Source: Mycobacterium shigaense
GTDB lineage: Bacteria; Actinomycetota; Actinomycetes; Mycobacteriales; Mycobacteriaceae
Direction of reading: 5' to 3'
Assembly (NCBI RefSeq): GCF_002356315.1
Contig: NZ_AP018164.1
Location: 620,001 to 684,000 of the forward strand
Length of the DNA: 64,000 nt
This document shows, one piece after another, positions 1 to 7,997 of this stretch. Within the stretch, counting starts at the first letter, position 1. Each line of letters begins with the position of its first letter. A model generated the notes under the pieces. That model saw only the letters and a program-made list of their open reading frames with translations, was not told where the DNA came from and did not search any database. Position numbers and translations under genes: made by a program.

Positions 1-325
1 CGTACAACCCGACCCGAGTGCGGACGAAGAACCCGATTCGTGATTCGAGGTCTGCGCCCGGCGCCGGCCTGGCGGAGACGAAATGCGAGTAACGGGATTG
101 GAACTGACCCAGAGCCTGGCGCTGAAGGTCGGCCAGGCCGTCGAAATTTCGGAACACCGTCGAGACTGACACGCCGGCCCGCTCGGCCACGTCCTGGACC
201 GACGGTGGGGCCGTGCCTTCCAGGATCAGCGCGAACGCCGCGTCGACCACCGCCTGTCGGCCGCGCTCCCGGCGGGCCCGCCTTCCGTCGGATTCCGCAG
301 TCGGGGCATCGGGGTGCGCGCTCAC
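1..325 (-). CDS. TetR/AcrR family regulator, N-terminal part (cut by window start)
   Basis: The minus strand reads from a GTG at 325 to the window edge. The visible 108 or so residues hold a helix-turn-helix typical of TetR proteins: a basic lead-in, then helices ending in VSVSTVFRNF, the usual recognition-helix pattern, at about residues 45-54. The ligand-binding C-terminal domain lies outside the window, so the inducer cannot be guessed. The gene faces a lipoprotein gene, and a perfect palindrome (352-388) lies just upstream of its start, so autoregulation and control of the lipoprotein gene are likely. The start is inferred; no strong ribosome site is visible. Confidence 0.8.
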   Translation of the reverse strand, partial: MSAHPDAPTAESDGRRARRERGRQAVVDAAFALILEGTAPPSVQDVAERAGVSVSTVFRNFDGLADLQRQALGQFQSRYSHFVSARPAPGADLESRIGFFVRTRVGLY

Positions 326-351
326 CTCGACGAGCGTACGGCGTGAGGGAT

Positions 352-388
352 GCCCGTGTATTGCGAGTAACACTCGCAATACACGGGC
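352..388. promoter_or_regulatory. Perfect 17-bp inverted repeat, likely TetR operator
   Basis: Two 17-bp arms (GCCCGTGTATTGCGAGT and its exact complement) are separated by AAC. The site lies between the divergent TetR gene (start 325) and lipoprotein gene (start about 411). The length, perfection and position fit a TetR-family operator controlling both genes. Binding itself is inferred. Confidence 0.75.
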
Positions 389-410
389 GGTGCATGGTTC
401 ACTTGTCGGC

Positions 411-1160
411 GTGGGATCTCATCGACATCGCGGCCGGGTCGCGGTGGTGGCCGGCCTCGCCGGGTTGAGCCTGGTGGCCGTGGCGTGCGGCTCGGCGCCG
501 GCCACCGCCCCGGCGGCCTCCGCGCCGGCCGCCACCTCGCGCGCGGTGGCCAGCGGCCTGCTGGACAAGCGGTATTGCGAGGTTTTGTTGGTCTACGCGG
601 GTCTTAGCGGGTTGAGCGCGGACGTCTACAACTCCTACGGGCTCAATGACTGTCCGCAGTCGGCATGGTCGGCGTTGAACGCGGATCGGATCGCCGACGA
701 CAACGGCGCGCTGACCGCCGTGCTCAACGGGCCGCGGTATTGGCTGATGGATTCGATCACCAAAGACAATCCGGCGCAGCAGACCAAGACCTTCGGCAGC
801 CTCGCCATGCGCAAGGAGGCCACCGTGGACATCGGCGATCCGCTGACGGCCAGGCGACCCTACACGGCGCATGCCGTCAACCGCCAGACGGTGTTCAGCT
901 TCGACGCCGGACGCCAGATCTACGAGCTGGTGGAACCCAGTGGGACGCGCTGGGTCATGCAGACCTGGAGCCAGCAGAAGGATCCCCGGCTCTCCCGAGC
1001 CGATCTGGCAAGCCTGGGGTCTCGGTTGTCCCTGCCGGCCGGGTGGAAATATGAAGTGCGGACTCTGTCCGCGCCTCTGCAGATCGTCACCACAGCAACC
1101 AACGCCCTGGTCCTGCAGGACGACCTGAACAATAGTTACAGCAAGCAGTCCTCGGGTTGA
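411..1160 (+). CDS. Putative lipoprotein of unknown function
   Basis: About 249 residues. The N-terminus has basic residues, a hydrophobic stretch and a lipobox-like VAVAC, with the lipidated Cys near residue 27, followed by an Ala/Pro-rich linker. This predicts an exported, membrane-anchored protein. I do not recognise the globular domain (about residues 50-249). An in-frame GTG at 390 is an alternative start, but it lies against the palindrome arm; the GTG at 411 gives a normal signal-peptide n-region. It is divergent from the TetR gene and probably under its control through the operator at 352-388. Function is unknown. Confidence 0.7.
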   Translation: MGSHRHRGRVAVVAGLAGLSLVAVACGSAPATAPAASAPAATSRAVASGLLDKRYCEVLLVYAGLSGLSADVYNSYGLNDCPQSAWSALNADRIADDNGALTAVLNGPRYWLMDSITKDNPAQQTKTFGSLAMRKEATVDIGDPLTARRPYTAHAVNRQTVFSFDAGRQIYELVEPSGTRWVMQTWSQQKDPRLSRADLASLGSRLSLPAGWKYEVRTLSAPLQIVTTATNALVLQDDLNNSYSKQSSG

Positions 1161-1189
1161 CCTGAATTGGCCTGCACTTGGAGAGTGTT

Positions 1190-2095
1190 ATGAAAATTCT
1201 GCGCACCCCTGATAGTCGCTTCGACGGTCTGCCGGACTGGCCCTTCACGCCGCATTACACCGAAATCTCCGATGCGGACACCGGGCAAGTCCTGCGGGTG
1301 GCCTCTGTTGACGAGGGTCCTCGCGATGGCCGCACAGTGTTGCTGCTACACGGTGAGCCGAGCTGGTCTTATCTCTACCGGCATGTCGTGCCTACGCTCG
1401 TCTCGGCGGGCCTCCGCGTTGTCGCTCCCGACCTCATCGGCTTCGGTCGTTCCGACAAGCCGGCCGACCGGCACGACTACACCTACGAGCGCCATGTCGC
1501 GTGGCTCAGCGATTGGTTCACGACAGTGAACCTGCAGGATGTGACGTTGTTCTGCCAGGACTGGGGTGGACTGCTGGGCTTGCGACTCGTGGCTGCTTTC
1601 CCCGAACGCTTCGCCGGCGTTGTCGTCGCCAACACCGGGCTGCCGGTGGGAACGCCACTGTCCGAGAGTTTCATGCAGTGGCTGGCCTTCAGCCAAAGCA
1701 CGGCCGACCTGCCCATCGGCCAGATTGTTGCCGGCGGGACCGATCGGGAACTGACTCCGGCCGAGGTGGCGGCCTACGACGCGCCATTTCCTGACGCAAG
1801 CTATAAAGCAGGCGCGTGTGCGTTTCCTACGCTCGTTCCGATCACACCCCAACACGGCTCCGTGGCAGAAAACAAGGCCGCGTGGGAAGTGCTGACTCAA
1901 TTCAATAAGCGGGTCGTTACTGCGTTCAGTGACAACGATCCGATCACCCGGGGTGGGGACACAATTTTCCAGGACTTGATTCCCGGCGCCAAAGGCCAAC
2001 CTCACGTCACGCTCAAAGGTGCGCATTTTCTGCAGGAAGACTGCCCCGAGGAGATCGCCGCCGTCATCGAGGGTGTCGTTCGCGGCCGAGGTTGA
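1190..2095 (+). CDS. dhmA: Haloalkane dehalogenase, DhmA-like
   Basis: 301 residues, alpha/beta-hydrolase fold. These enzymes hydrolyse carbon-halogen bonds to an alcohol and halide in the cytoplasm. The [11 protein letters not shown] oxyanion motif is at about 54-64; the nucleophile is Asp124 in FCQDWGG, with Trp125 as halide contact. An acidic residue near 250 (DNDPIT) and His279 (GAHFLQED) complete the triad. Asp124 after the GEP motif matches the DhlA-like subfamily, and a DhmA enzyme has been described from M. avium. The start at 1190 is preceded by GGAGAG at 1180-1185. It follows the lipoprotein gene by about 30 bp and may share its promoter. The natural substrate is unknown. Confidence 0.88.
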   Translation: MKILRTPDSRFDGLPDWPFTPHYTEISDADTGQVLRVASVDEGPRDGRTVLLLHGEPSWSYLYRHVVPTLVSAGLRVVAPDLIGFGRSDKPADRHDYTYERHVAWLSDWFTTVNLQDVTLFCQDWGGLLGLRLVAAFPERFAGVVVANTGLPVGTPLSESFMQWLAFSQSTADLPIGQIVAGGTDRELTPAEVAAYDAPFPDASYKAGACAFPTLVPITPQHGSVAENKAAWEVLTQFNKRVVTAFSDNDPITRGGDTIFQDLIPGAKGQPHVTLKGAHFLQEDCPEEIAAVIEGVVRGRG

Positions 2096-2108
2096 CCCTG
2101 GGGCTAAC

Positions 2109-2717
2109 TCACGGCCACGCGGAGGCGCTGGTCTTATAGTTCCCGTTAAGCGCGCTGCAGAAGTCGGAGTTGGTGCCGGCCAGCAGGACCGTGTAGTCGC
2201 CGCCCCTTTTGTTGAAGTCCAGCGGGGGATAGGTCCAACTGCCGTTGCACATCGAAGTGGTGCTGCCCGCCGAAGGCCGGCGCCAATTCGACATTTCGCA
2301 CATCTTCATGGCGTCGGTGTCGGGGTAGGCGCTCTTGGGGATCACCAGCATCGCGCCACCCCACAGGCCGTCATTGCGCCGGTAGGCCCGCGCCCCGAAT
2401 CCGGCGTTGTTCTGCTGGCAGGCCAAGGCCCGCTGCAACGCCATGAACGGGGAGGCAAGGTCGCGGTTTGTCAGACCTGCTGCGGCACTGATGAATTGGG
2501 CCGCATCGGGCCCGTCTACCTCTTGGACGTTCGGGTCGTTCAGGCTCTTGAGTTGCGGCCTCATCTGTGCCGCGTTGCCGCCGCCGCCGATGATCGGCCC
2601 GCCGTTGGTGGCCGTCATCGGCGGCAGGGTGTCGTCGGCGAGCGCCGTCGCCGGCGCGCACAGGGCGACCACGGTCACAGCGCACGCCGCGATAGGTCCG
2701 ATCCGCATGTTCGTCAA
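2109..2717 (-). CDS. Secreted protein of unknown function (Rv0398c-like)
   Basis: 202 residues with a signal peptide: positive start, hydrophobic segment at about 8-24, and a likely cleavage after ALA. No lipobox is seen, so it should be released or loosely cell-wall associated. The mature part has several cysteines (LACQQ, MCEMS, SMCNG, FCSAL) suggesting disulfides. Its place beside fadE7 matches M. tuberculosis Rv0398c, annotated only as a secreted protein. The start at 2717 gives a good signal sequence; an ATG three codons downstream is also possible. Function is unknown. Confidence 0.75.
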   Translation of the reverse strand: MTNMRIGPIAACAVTVVALCAPATALADDTLPPMTATNGGPIIGGGGNAAQMRPQLKSLNDPNVQEVDGPDAAQFISAAAGLTNRDLASPFMALQRALACQQNNAGFGARAYRRNDGLWGGAMLVIPKSAYPDTDAMKMCEMSNWRRPSAGSTTSMCNGSWTYPPLDFNKRGGDYTVLLAGTNSDFCSALNGNYKTSASAWP

Positions 2718-2747
2718 CGTAGCAGGCCGTCGCGTGCGGCGGCCAGG

Positions 2748-3932
2748 TCAGCGGAAGGCGTCGCTACCCGTGAAGGCCTGGCCGAGCACCAACTGGTGCA
2801 TCTCGGGCGTCCCCTCGTAGGTCAGCACCGACTCCAGGTTGACCATGTGCCGGATGACCGGGTACTCCAACGATATCCCGTTGCCGCCCAATATTGTTCG
2901 GGCGGTGCGGCAGATTTTAATCGCCTCCCGGGTGTTGTTGAGCTTGCCGAAGCTGACCTGTTCGGGACGCAGCCCGACGCTGTCCTTGAGGCGGCCGAGG
3001 TGCAGCGACAGCAACTGTCCCTTGTGTAACTCGATGGCCATGTCGGCGAGTTTGGCCTGTGTCAGCTGGAATCCGGCGATGGGACGGCCGAACTGGGTGC
3101 GCTGGTTGGCGTAGTCGAGGGCGGCCCGCCACGCGGACCGGGCTGCGCCCATCGATCCCCAGATGATGCCGTAGCGCGCCTCGGACAGACACGACAGTGG
3201 CCCGCGCAGCCCCTTCGCGTCGGGCAGCAGCGCGTCGGCCGGCAACCGCACGTCATCGAGCACCAGCTCACTGGTGATCGACGCCCGCAACGACAGCTTG
3301 TGGTGAATGGTGTTAGCGGTGAAGCCCGGCGTTTTGGTGGGGACGACGAACCCGCGGATGCCGTCGTCGGTGGCCGCCCACACCACCGCGACGTCGGCGA
3401 CCGAGCCGTTGGTGATCCACAGCTTGCGGCCGTTCAGGATCCAGTCCGAACCATCCTGTCGCGCACGGGTTTTCATTGCTGCCGGATCGGATCCGACATC
3501 GGGCTCGGTGAGCCCGAAACAGCCGAGCAGTTCGCCAGCGGCCATCCCGGGCAGCCATTGCTGCTTCTGCTCCTCGGACCCGAAGTTCCAGATCGCGAAC
3601 ATCGCCAGCGAGCCTTGCACCGACACCATCGACCGGATGCCGGAGTCGGCGGCCTCGAGCTCGACGCAGGCCAGGCCGTAGTGCACCGCCGACGCCCCGC
3701 CGCACCCGTAGCCGTGCAGGTGCATGCCGAGCAGGCCGAGCTGGCCGAAACCCTTGGCGAGTTCGCGGACCGGCAGGTCGCCGATCTCGAACCACTCGGC
3801 GATGTGGGGGAGCACGTGCTCGGCGCAGAACTCTCTGGTGGTGTCGCGCACCGCGATCTCGTCGCTGGACAGCGATGCGTCCAGGCCCAGCGGGTCGTCG
3901 CGGTCGAAGGCGGGTGGCGATTGTGTGCTCAT
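2748..3932 (-). CDS. fadE7: Acyl-CoA dehydrogenase FadE7, glutaryl-CoA dehydrogenase-like
   Basis: 394 residues, full length for a FAD acyl-CoA dehydrogenase. CFGLTEPDVGSDP and the W-(I)-TNGS segment are the flavin and substrate-binding signatures. The catalytic base is Glu at about 373 in TYEGT, and Arg100 in SGIRS corresponds to the arginine that binds the distal carboxylate in glutaryl-CoA dehydrogenase. The overall pattern (GCGG near 77, RYGIIWG, AFTGSDAF end) is much closer to that subgroup than to fatty-acyl enzymes, so a dicarboxyl-CoA such as glutaryl-CoA is the likely substrate. Order with the neighbours matches Rv0398c-Rv0401. The start at 3932 matches the family N-terminus; longer upstream reading is noise. 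Confidence 0.88.
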   Translation of the reverse strand: MSTQSPPAFDRDDPLGLDASLSSDEIAVRDTTREFCAEHVLPHIAEWFEIGDLPVRELAKGFGQLGLLGMHLHGYGCGGASAVHYGLACVELEAADSGIRSMVSVQGSLAMFAIWNFGSEEQKQQWLPGMAAGELLGCFGLTEPDVGSDPAAMKTRARQDGSDWILNGRKLWITNGSVADVAVVWAATDDGIRGFVVPTKTPGFTANTIHHKLSLRASITSELVLDDVRLPADALLPDAKGLRGPLSCLSEARYGIIWGSMGAARSAWRAALDYANQRTQFGRPIAGFQLTQAKLADMAIELHKGQLLSLHLGRLKDSVGLRPEQVSFGKLNNTREAIKICRTARTILGGNGISLEYPVIRHMVNLESVLTYEGTPEMHQLVLGQAFTGSDAFR

Positions 3933-3968
3933 GGTATTCAGCCTGCCACTTTTCGGTAGTCTCGCTGC

Positions 3969-4340
3969 ATGCAGCGGCTGGCATGGCTGGCGTACTTCAC
4001 CGCAGACGTCGTTGGCGTCGTGGTGTTTTGCGCGGTGGGGCGGCGCAGTCACGCCGAGGGCCTCACGATCGCCGGCGTCGCCACCACGGCCTGGCCGTTT
4101 CTCACCGGAACCGTCGTCGGGTGGCTGGCGTCCCGCGGCTGGCGGCGGCCCACCGCGGTGGCGCCGACCGGGCTGATCGTCTGGCTGTGCACCGTCGTGA
4201 TCGGCATGGTGCTGCGCAAACTCAGTTCGGCGGGCGTGGCGGCCAGTTTCGTGGTCGTGGCGGCCTCGGTCACCGCCGTGATGTTGCTCGGCTGGCGAGC
4301 GGCGCTGCGGCTCGCCCTGCGGCGTCGCGCCGGCGTCTGA
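3969..4340 (+). CDS. DUF3054 family membrane protein (Rv0401-like)
   Basis: 123 residues with four predicted membrane segments (about 5-22, 38-55, 68-85, 93-110) separated by short basic loops, characteristic of the DUF3054 family. Length and position next to fadE7 match Rv0401. It is divergent from fadE7, with 36 bp between starts, so the two promoters must overlap. The molecular role of the family is unknown. Confidence 0.82.
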   Translation: MQRLAWLAYFTADVVGVVVFCAVGRRSHAEGLTIAGVATTAWPFLTGTVVGWLASRGWRRPTAVAPTGLIVWLCTVVIGMVLRKLSSAGVAASFVVVAASVTAVMLLGWRAALRLALRRRAGV

Positions 4341-4347
4341 GAAGTCG

Positions 4348-5295
4348 ATGGCACGGACAGCCGACGACATCTGGGATCCGGCCACCGGCGTCGGGATGAC
4401 TGCGACGTTCGGCGCGGTCGTGCGGGCTGTGGCCACCAACAAGGGGCTCCTCGACGATCCGTTCGCCGAACGATTGGTGCGCGCGGCCGGCGTGCATTAC
4501 TTCACTTCACCCAAATGGTCGCAAACGAGCTGTATTCCGACGACGATCCCAACTCCGTCACCGCGGGCCTGATCGCCGTCCTCGGGGCGCACACCCGGTA
4601 CCTCGACGACTTTCTCGCCGACGCCGGACGCGCCGGCATCCGCCAGGTCGTCCTGCTCGCCTCGGGCCTGGATACCCGGCCCTACCGGCTGTGGTGGCCG
4701 TCGGGCACCACGGTCTACGAACTCGACCAGCCGGCCGTCATCGATTTCAAGACCGACGTCGTGGGTGGGCTGGGCGCCGAGCTGACCGCGCACCGCCGCG
4801 CAGTCGGCGTCGACCTGCGTCAGGACTGGCTGGCCGCGCTGTACCGGGTGGGTTTCGACGCCGCCCTTCCCGCCGTGTGGGTCGCCGAGAACCTGCTGGT
4901 CGGTTACCTGCCGCCGGCCGCGCAGGACCGGCTGTTGCGCGACGTCACAGCGGCGAGCGCTCCGGGCAGCCGGTTCGCCGCCGACCACATTCCCACCTGG
5001 AATCCGCTGCTGCTCGAGGCCGGCCGCGGGTTCGTCGACCGCTGGCGGCAGTTCGGCCTGGACATCGACCTCGCCGAACTGATCTATCAGGGTGAATACC
5101 GCCACGTCCCGGCGTACCTGGCCGAGCGTGGGTGGCAGACGCAGGAGCGCAGCGTCGCCGACTTGTTCGCCACGATTGGGATGGCGGGCAGGCGGCGGGG
5201 GGGGCCGAAAAGGCGAAGCCATCGCCCCGGGCTACGTCACGGCGACACGGTTGACCGCCGAATCGGCCGGAATGCCTCCGGCCGGCCAGCGTTGA
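4348..5295 (+). pseudogene. SAM-dependent methyltransferase (LCM-like family), broken by two frameshifts
   Basis: The N-terminus ([16 protein letters not shown], 4348 to about 4500) is the standard start of the large mycobacterial family of putative S-adenosylmethionine methyltransferases. The SAM-binding and core part (VLLASGLDTRPYRL, YELDQPAVIDFK, WVAENLLVGYLP) continues in a different frame from about 4505. The C-terminal end (GYVTATRL) returns to the first frame after about 5197. The first shift coincides with a 5-bp tandem duplication (TTCAC twice, 4501-4510); removing one copy restores [10 protein letters not shown]. The second coincides with an 8-G run at 5197-5204, where one G fewer restores the reading. 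A shorter product from ATG 4515 could be made but would lack the N-terminus. Either an assembly error or real decay. Confidence 0.78.
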
Positions 5296-5302
5296 GAAGG
5301 GG

Positions 5303-5791
5303 ATGGTGGCCGACATTCAGCTCAGATTCATCCCGGCCGCGCTGGACGACGCGGTGGCGCAGCCGCTGCTGGCGGAGTTGGCGGTCGAGTACGCGACGCG
5401 ATACGAGCGCCCCGTCCCGATGGTGTCGGCGTGGTTGCGGGACAGTCCGACCGACGAATTCGCGCCGCCCGGCGGCGGCATGCTGATCGGCCTGCTGGAC
5501 GGCCAGCCGGTCACCGGCGGCGGATTTCGCCGCCTCGACGCGCAGACCGCCGAACTGAAGCGGATCTGGACCGACAGCGCGCACCGCCGCCGCGGATACG
5601 CCTCGGCGCTGCTGGCCGAGCTGGAAACCGAGATCGCGAACCGCGGGTACCGCAGGGTCTATCTGATGACCGGCGATCGTCAGCCAGAGGCCGAGGAGCT
5701 GTACCGGGCCACCGGATACACCCGGCTGCCGGGGCCGCTGCCGTCCGAGGGGCCGGTCTTTCCGATCGCCTTCGAGAAGTGGCTCGCATGA
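5303..5791 (+). CDS. GNAT family N-acetyltransferase
   Basis: 162 residues with a single GNAT fold. The acetyl-CoA pyrophosphate-binding motif is RRRGYASALL at about 92-101, followed by the ELETEI helix and the YLMTGDRQPEAEELYRATGY C-terminal motif. A GTG at 5306 is an alternative start, with better spacing from AGAAGGGG. The stop overlaps the start of the next gene (ATGA at 5788-5791), so it is the first gene of a coupled operon with three luciferase-like monooxygenases. The acceptor is unknown; small amines or amino-acid analogues are typical. Confidence 0.85.
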   Translation: MVADIQLRFIPAALDDAVAQPLLAELAVEYATRYERPVPMVSAWLRDSPTDEFAPPGGGMLIGLLDGQPVTGGGFRRLDAQTAELKRIWTDSAHRRRGYASALLAELETEIANRGYRRVYLMTGDRQPEAEELYRATGYTRLPGPLPSEGPVFPIAFEKWLA

Positions 5792-6882
5792 GCGGTCAGC
5801 TGCATCTGGGCGTCGCGCTGGACGGGTTCGGTTGGGACCCGCAGGCGTGGCGGGCTACCCTGGCCGCCACCCCCGGCGCTTCGGCGCTCAGCGGCCGGTA
5901 TTGGGCCGGCCTCGCGGCCACCGCCGAGCGCGGGCTGCTCGACTTCCTGACCATCGACGACTCGCTGATGCCGCAGCCCGGCCGCGGCGAACGCATCGAC
6001 CCGAAACGGTTGACCGGCCGCGGCGACGCCGTGCTGGTCGCGGCGCGAATCGCACCGGCGACGCGGCACATCGGGCTGATCCCGGTCGCGACGGTGACGC
6101 ACACCGAGCCCTTTCACATCTCCAAAGCCGTTGCCACGCTTGACTTTGTCTCACACGGCCGGGCGGGCTGGCAGCCGCGGGTGAGCTCCACCGCGCACGA
6201 GGCGGCGCTGTTCGGCCGCCGGACTGTCCCGCTGGACGGTCTGTTCGAGGAGGCGGTGGACTACGTCGAGGTGGTGCGCCGGCTGTGGGACAGCTGGGAG
6301 GACGACGCGATCATCCGGGACGCGGCGACCGGCCGCTACGTCGACATCGACAAGCTGCACCACATCGACTTCGCCGGAAAGTACTTCTCGGTCAAGGGCC
6401 CGTCGATCACGCCCCGCCCGCCGCAGGGTCAACCCGTGGTGGCCGCCCTGGCCCACCTCGGCCCGGTGTATGAATTCGCGGCCGCCAGCACCGATCTCGT
6501 GTTCATCACACCCAAGGACGAGGCGTCCCTGCGCGGCATCCTGGCTGAGGTGGCCGCCGCCGGCGGTGCAAAGCTGAAGGTCTATGCCGACGTGGTGGTG
6601 TCGTTCGGCGGCCCGGGTGATCCCCGGTCCGACGCCCTCAACTTCACCGGCAGCCCAACGGAATTGGTGGAGCTGCTGCTGGCGTGGCAGCGCCTGGGCA
6701 TCGACGGCGCCCGACTGCGCCCGGCCGTCAACGCCGCCGATCTGCCGGTGATCGTCGATCAGGTGGTGCCGATGCTGCAGCGGGCCGGGCGGTTTCGCAC
6801 CGGCTACGTCCACGGCGAGACGCTGCGCGAGCGGCTCGGCCTGCCGGTGGCACTCAACCGATACACGGCGGCCGCGCGATGA
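5788..6882 (+). CDS. Luciferase-like monooxygenase (LLM), NtaA/SnaA-like
   Basis: 364 residues, TIM-barrel bacterial-luciferase fold. The stretch around residues 110-135 (HTEPFHISKAVATLDFVSHG, then RAGWQPRVS) is the signature of the nitrilotriacetate monooxygenase A/SnaA group, which use reduced FMN to oxidise or cleave small substrates. It is shorter than canonical NtaA, about 440 residues. ATGA overlaps link it to the GNAT gene before and the next LLM after, so the products are probably made together. No flavin reductase gene is in the cluster; reduced flavin must come from elsewhere. Substrate is unknown. Confidence 0.83.
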   Translation: MSGQLHLGVALDGFGWDPQAWRATLAATPGASALSGRYWAGLAATAERGLLDFLTIDDSLMPQPGRGERIDPKRLTGRGDAVLVAARIAPATRHIGLIPVATVTHTEPFHISKAVATLDFVSHGRAGWQPRVSSTAHEAALFGRRTVPLDGLFEEAVDYVEVVRRLWDSWEDDAIIRDAATGRYVDIDKLHHIDFAGKYFSVKGPSITPRPPQGQPVVAALAHLGPVYEFAAASTDLVFITPKDEASLRGILAEVAAAGGAKLKVYADVVVSFGGPGDPRSDALNFTGSPTELVELLLAWQRLGIDGARLRPAVNAADLPVIVDQVVPMLQRAGRFRTGYVHGETLRERLGLPVALNRYTAAAR

Positions 6883-7997
6883 ACGTCCCCCTGTCGATTT
6901 TGGACCTGGCGCCGATCAGCGCGGGCAGCGACGCCACGACGGCGCTGCGCAACACCATCGACCTGGCCCGGCATGCCGAAGCGTGGGGTTTTCGCCGCTA
7001 TTGGGTCGCCGAGCATCACTTCGTCGGCGTGGCCAGTTCGGCACCGGCCGTGCTGATCGGGCAAATTGCGGCCGCTACCAACAGGATTCGGGTCGGTGCC
7101 GCGGCGGTGCAATTGGGCTACACTACCGCCGTCGCGGTGGTCGAGAGTTTCGGCATGCTGGAAGCCTTCCACCCCGGACGCATCGACCTGGGTGTCGGCC
7201 GGTCCGGGCAACGCCGCGCCGAGGAACGCAAACCGAAGAAGCCACGCGAACCGCGGCCGCCGCGGGTGTGGCACGAGGTGGACGGCGTCGTCGTCCCCAC
7301 TCCCTTCGATCTGCGCGGGCTGCTCGACCTCGAACAATTGCAGGCCACTATGGGGCTGCTGCAGCAACCGGAGGCGGTGTCGCCGGATTTCGCCGACCAG
7401 GTCGAGGAAATCCTCGCCTTCCTCGACGGCACCTACCATGTCGGCGAGTTCGACGTGCACGCGGTGCCCGGCGAGCGAAGCGGGTTGCTGCCGTGGGTCT
7501 TCGGCAGCACCCGGGGGCAGAGCGCGCGGGTCGCCGGGGCGCGGGGACTGCCATTCGTCGCGAGCTATCACATCACGCCGGCGACGGCGCTGGAGGCGAT
7601 CGCGGCCTACCGCGAGACGTTCGTGCCGTCGGTGGTGTTGCCCGAGCCCTACGTGGTGGTCTCGGCCGACATCGTCGTCGCCGACGACAGTGCGACCGCC
7701 CGGCGCCTGGCCGCCGGATACGGCCACTGGGTGTATTCCATCCGGACTGGCGTCGGCGCCATGCCCTACCCCGACCCCGACGACTGCCCGCCGCTGACCG
7801 ACGAGCAGCGCGACGTCGTCAAGGACCGGCTGGCAACGCAATTCGTGGGCACGCCGGACGAGGTCGCCGAACGTTTGCAGGCGCTGCAGCGGCACACCGG
7901 CGCCGACGAACTCGTCATCACCTCGGTGACGCATCGGCACGAGGACCGGCTGCGCTCGCACCAGCTGATCGCCGAGCGTTGGGGGCTGAATTCATGA
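6879..7997 (+). CDS. LLM class flavin-dependent oxidoreductase, MsnO8-like
   Basis: 372 residues. The opening LSILDLAPISAGSDATTALR and YWVAEHHF near residue 50 are typical of the MsnO8 type of luciferase-like oxidoreductase. FHPGRIDLGVGRSG near 98-111 is the family phosphate/flavin-binding strand. A charged insert (RRAEERKPKKPREPRPPR, about 112-130) is not usual and may be a flexible loop. It overlaps both neighbours by ATGA. Its reaction is unknown; with two NtaA-like partners and an acetyltransferase, a multi-step oxidation of a small organic compound is a reasonable guess. Confidence 0.82.
   Translation: MNVPLSILDLAPISAGSDATTALRNTIDLARHAEAWGFRRYWVAEHHFVGVASSAPAVLIGQIAAATNRIRVGAAAVQLGYTTAVAVVESFGMLEAFHPGRIDLGVGRSGQRRAEERKPKKPREPRPPRVWHEVDGVVVPTPFDLRGLLDLEQLQATMGLLQQPEAVSPDFADQVEEILAFLDGTYHVGEFDVHAVPGERSGLLPWVFGSTRGQSARVAGARGLPFVASYHITPATALEAIAAYRETFVPSVVLPEPYVVVSADIVVADDSATARRLAAGYGHWVYSIRTGVGAMPYPDPDDCPPLTDEQRDVVKDRLATQFVGTPDEVAERLQALQRHTGADELVITSVTHRHEDRLRSHQLIAERWGLNS

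Noticed and set aside
2019..3029. A 336-codon plus-strand frame across the secreted-protein and fadE7 region
   Set aside because: Overlaps two genes with family signatures on the other strand and has no recognisable domain of its own.
3933..4442. Minus-strand extension of the FadE7 frame far upstream of its start
   Set aside because: The extra residues are low-complexity and antisense to the DUF3054 gene; the family N-terminus begins at 3932.
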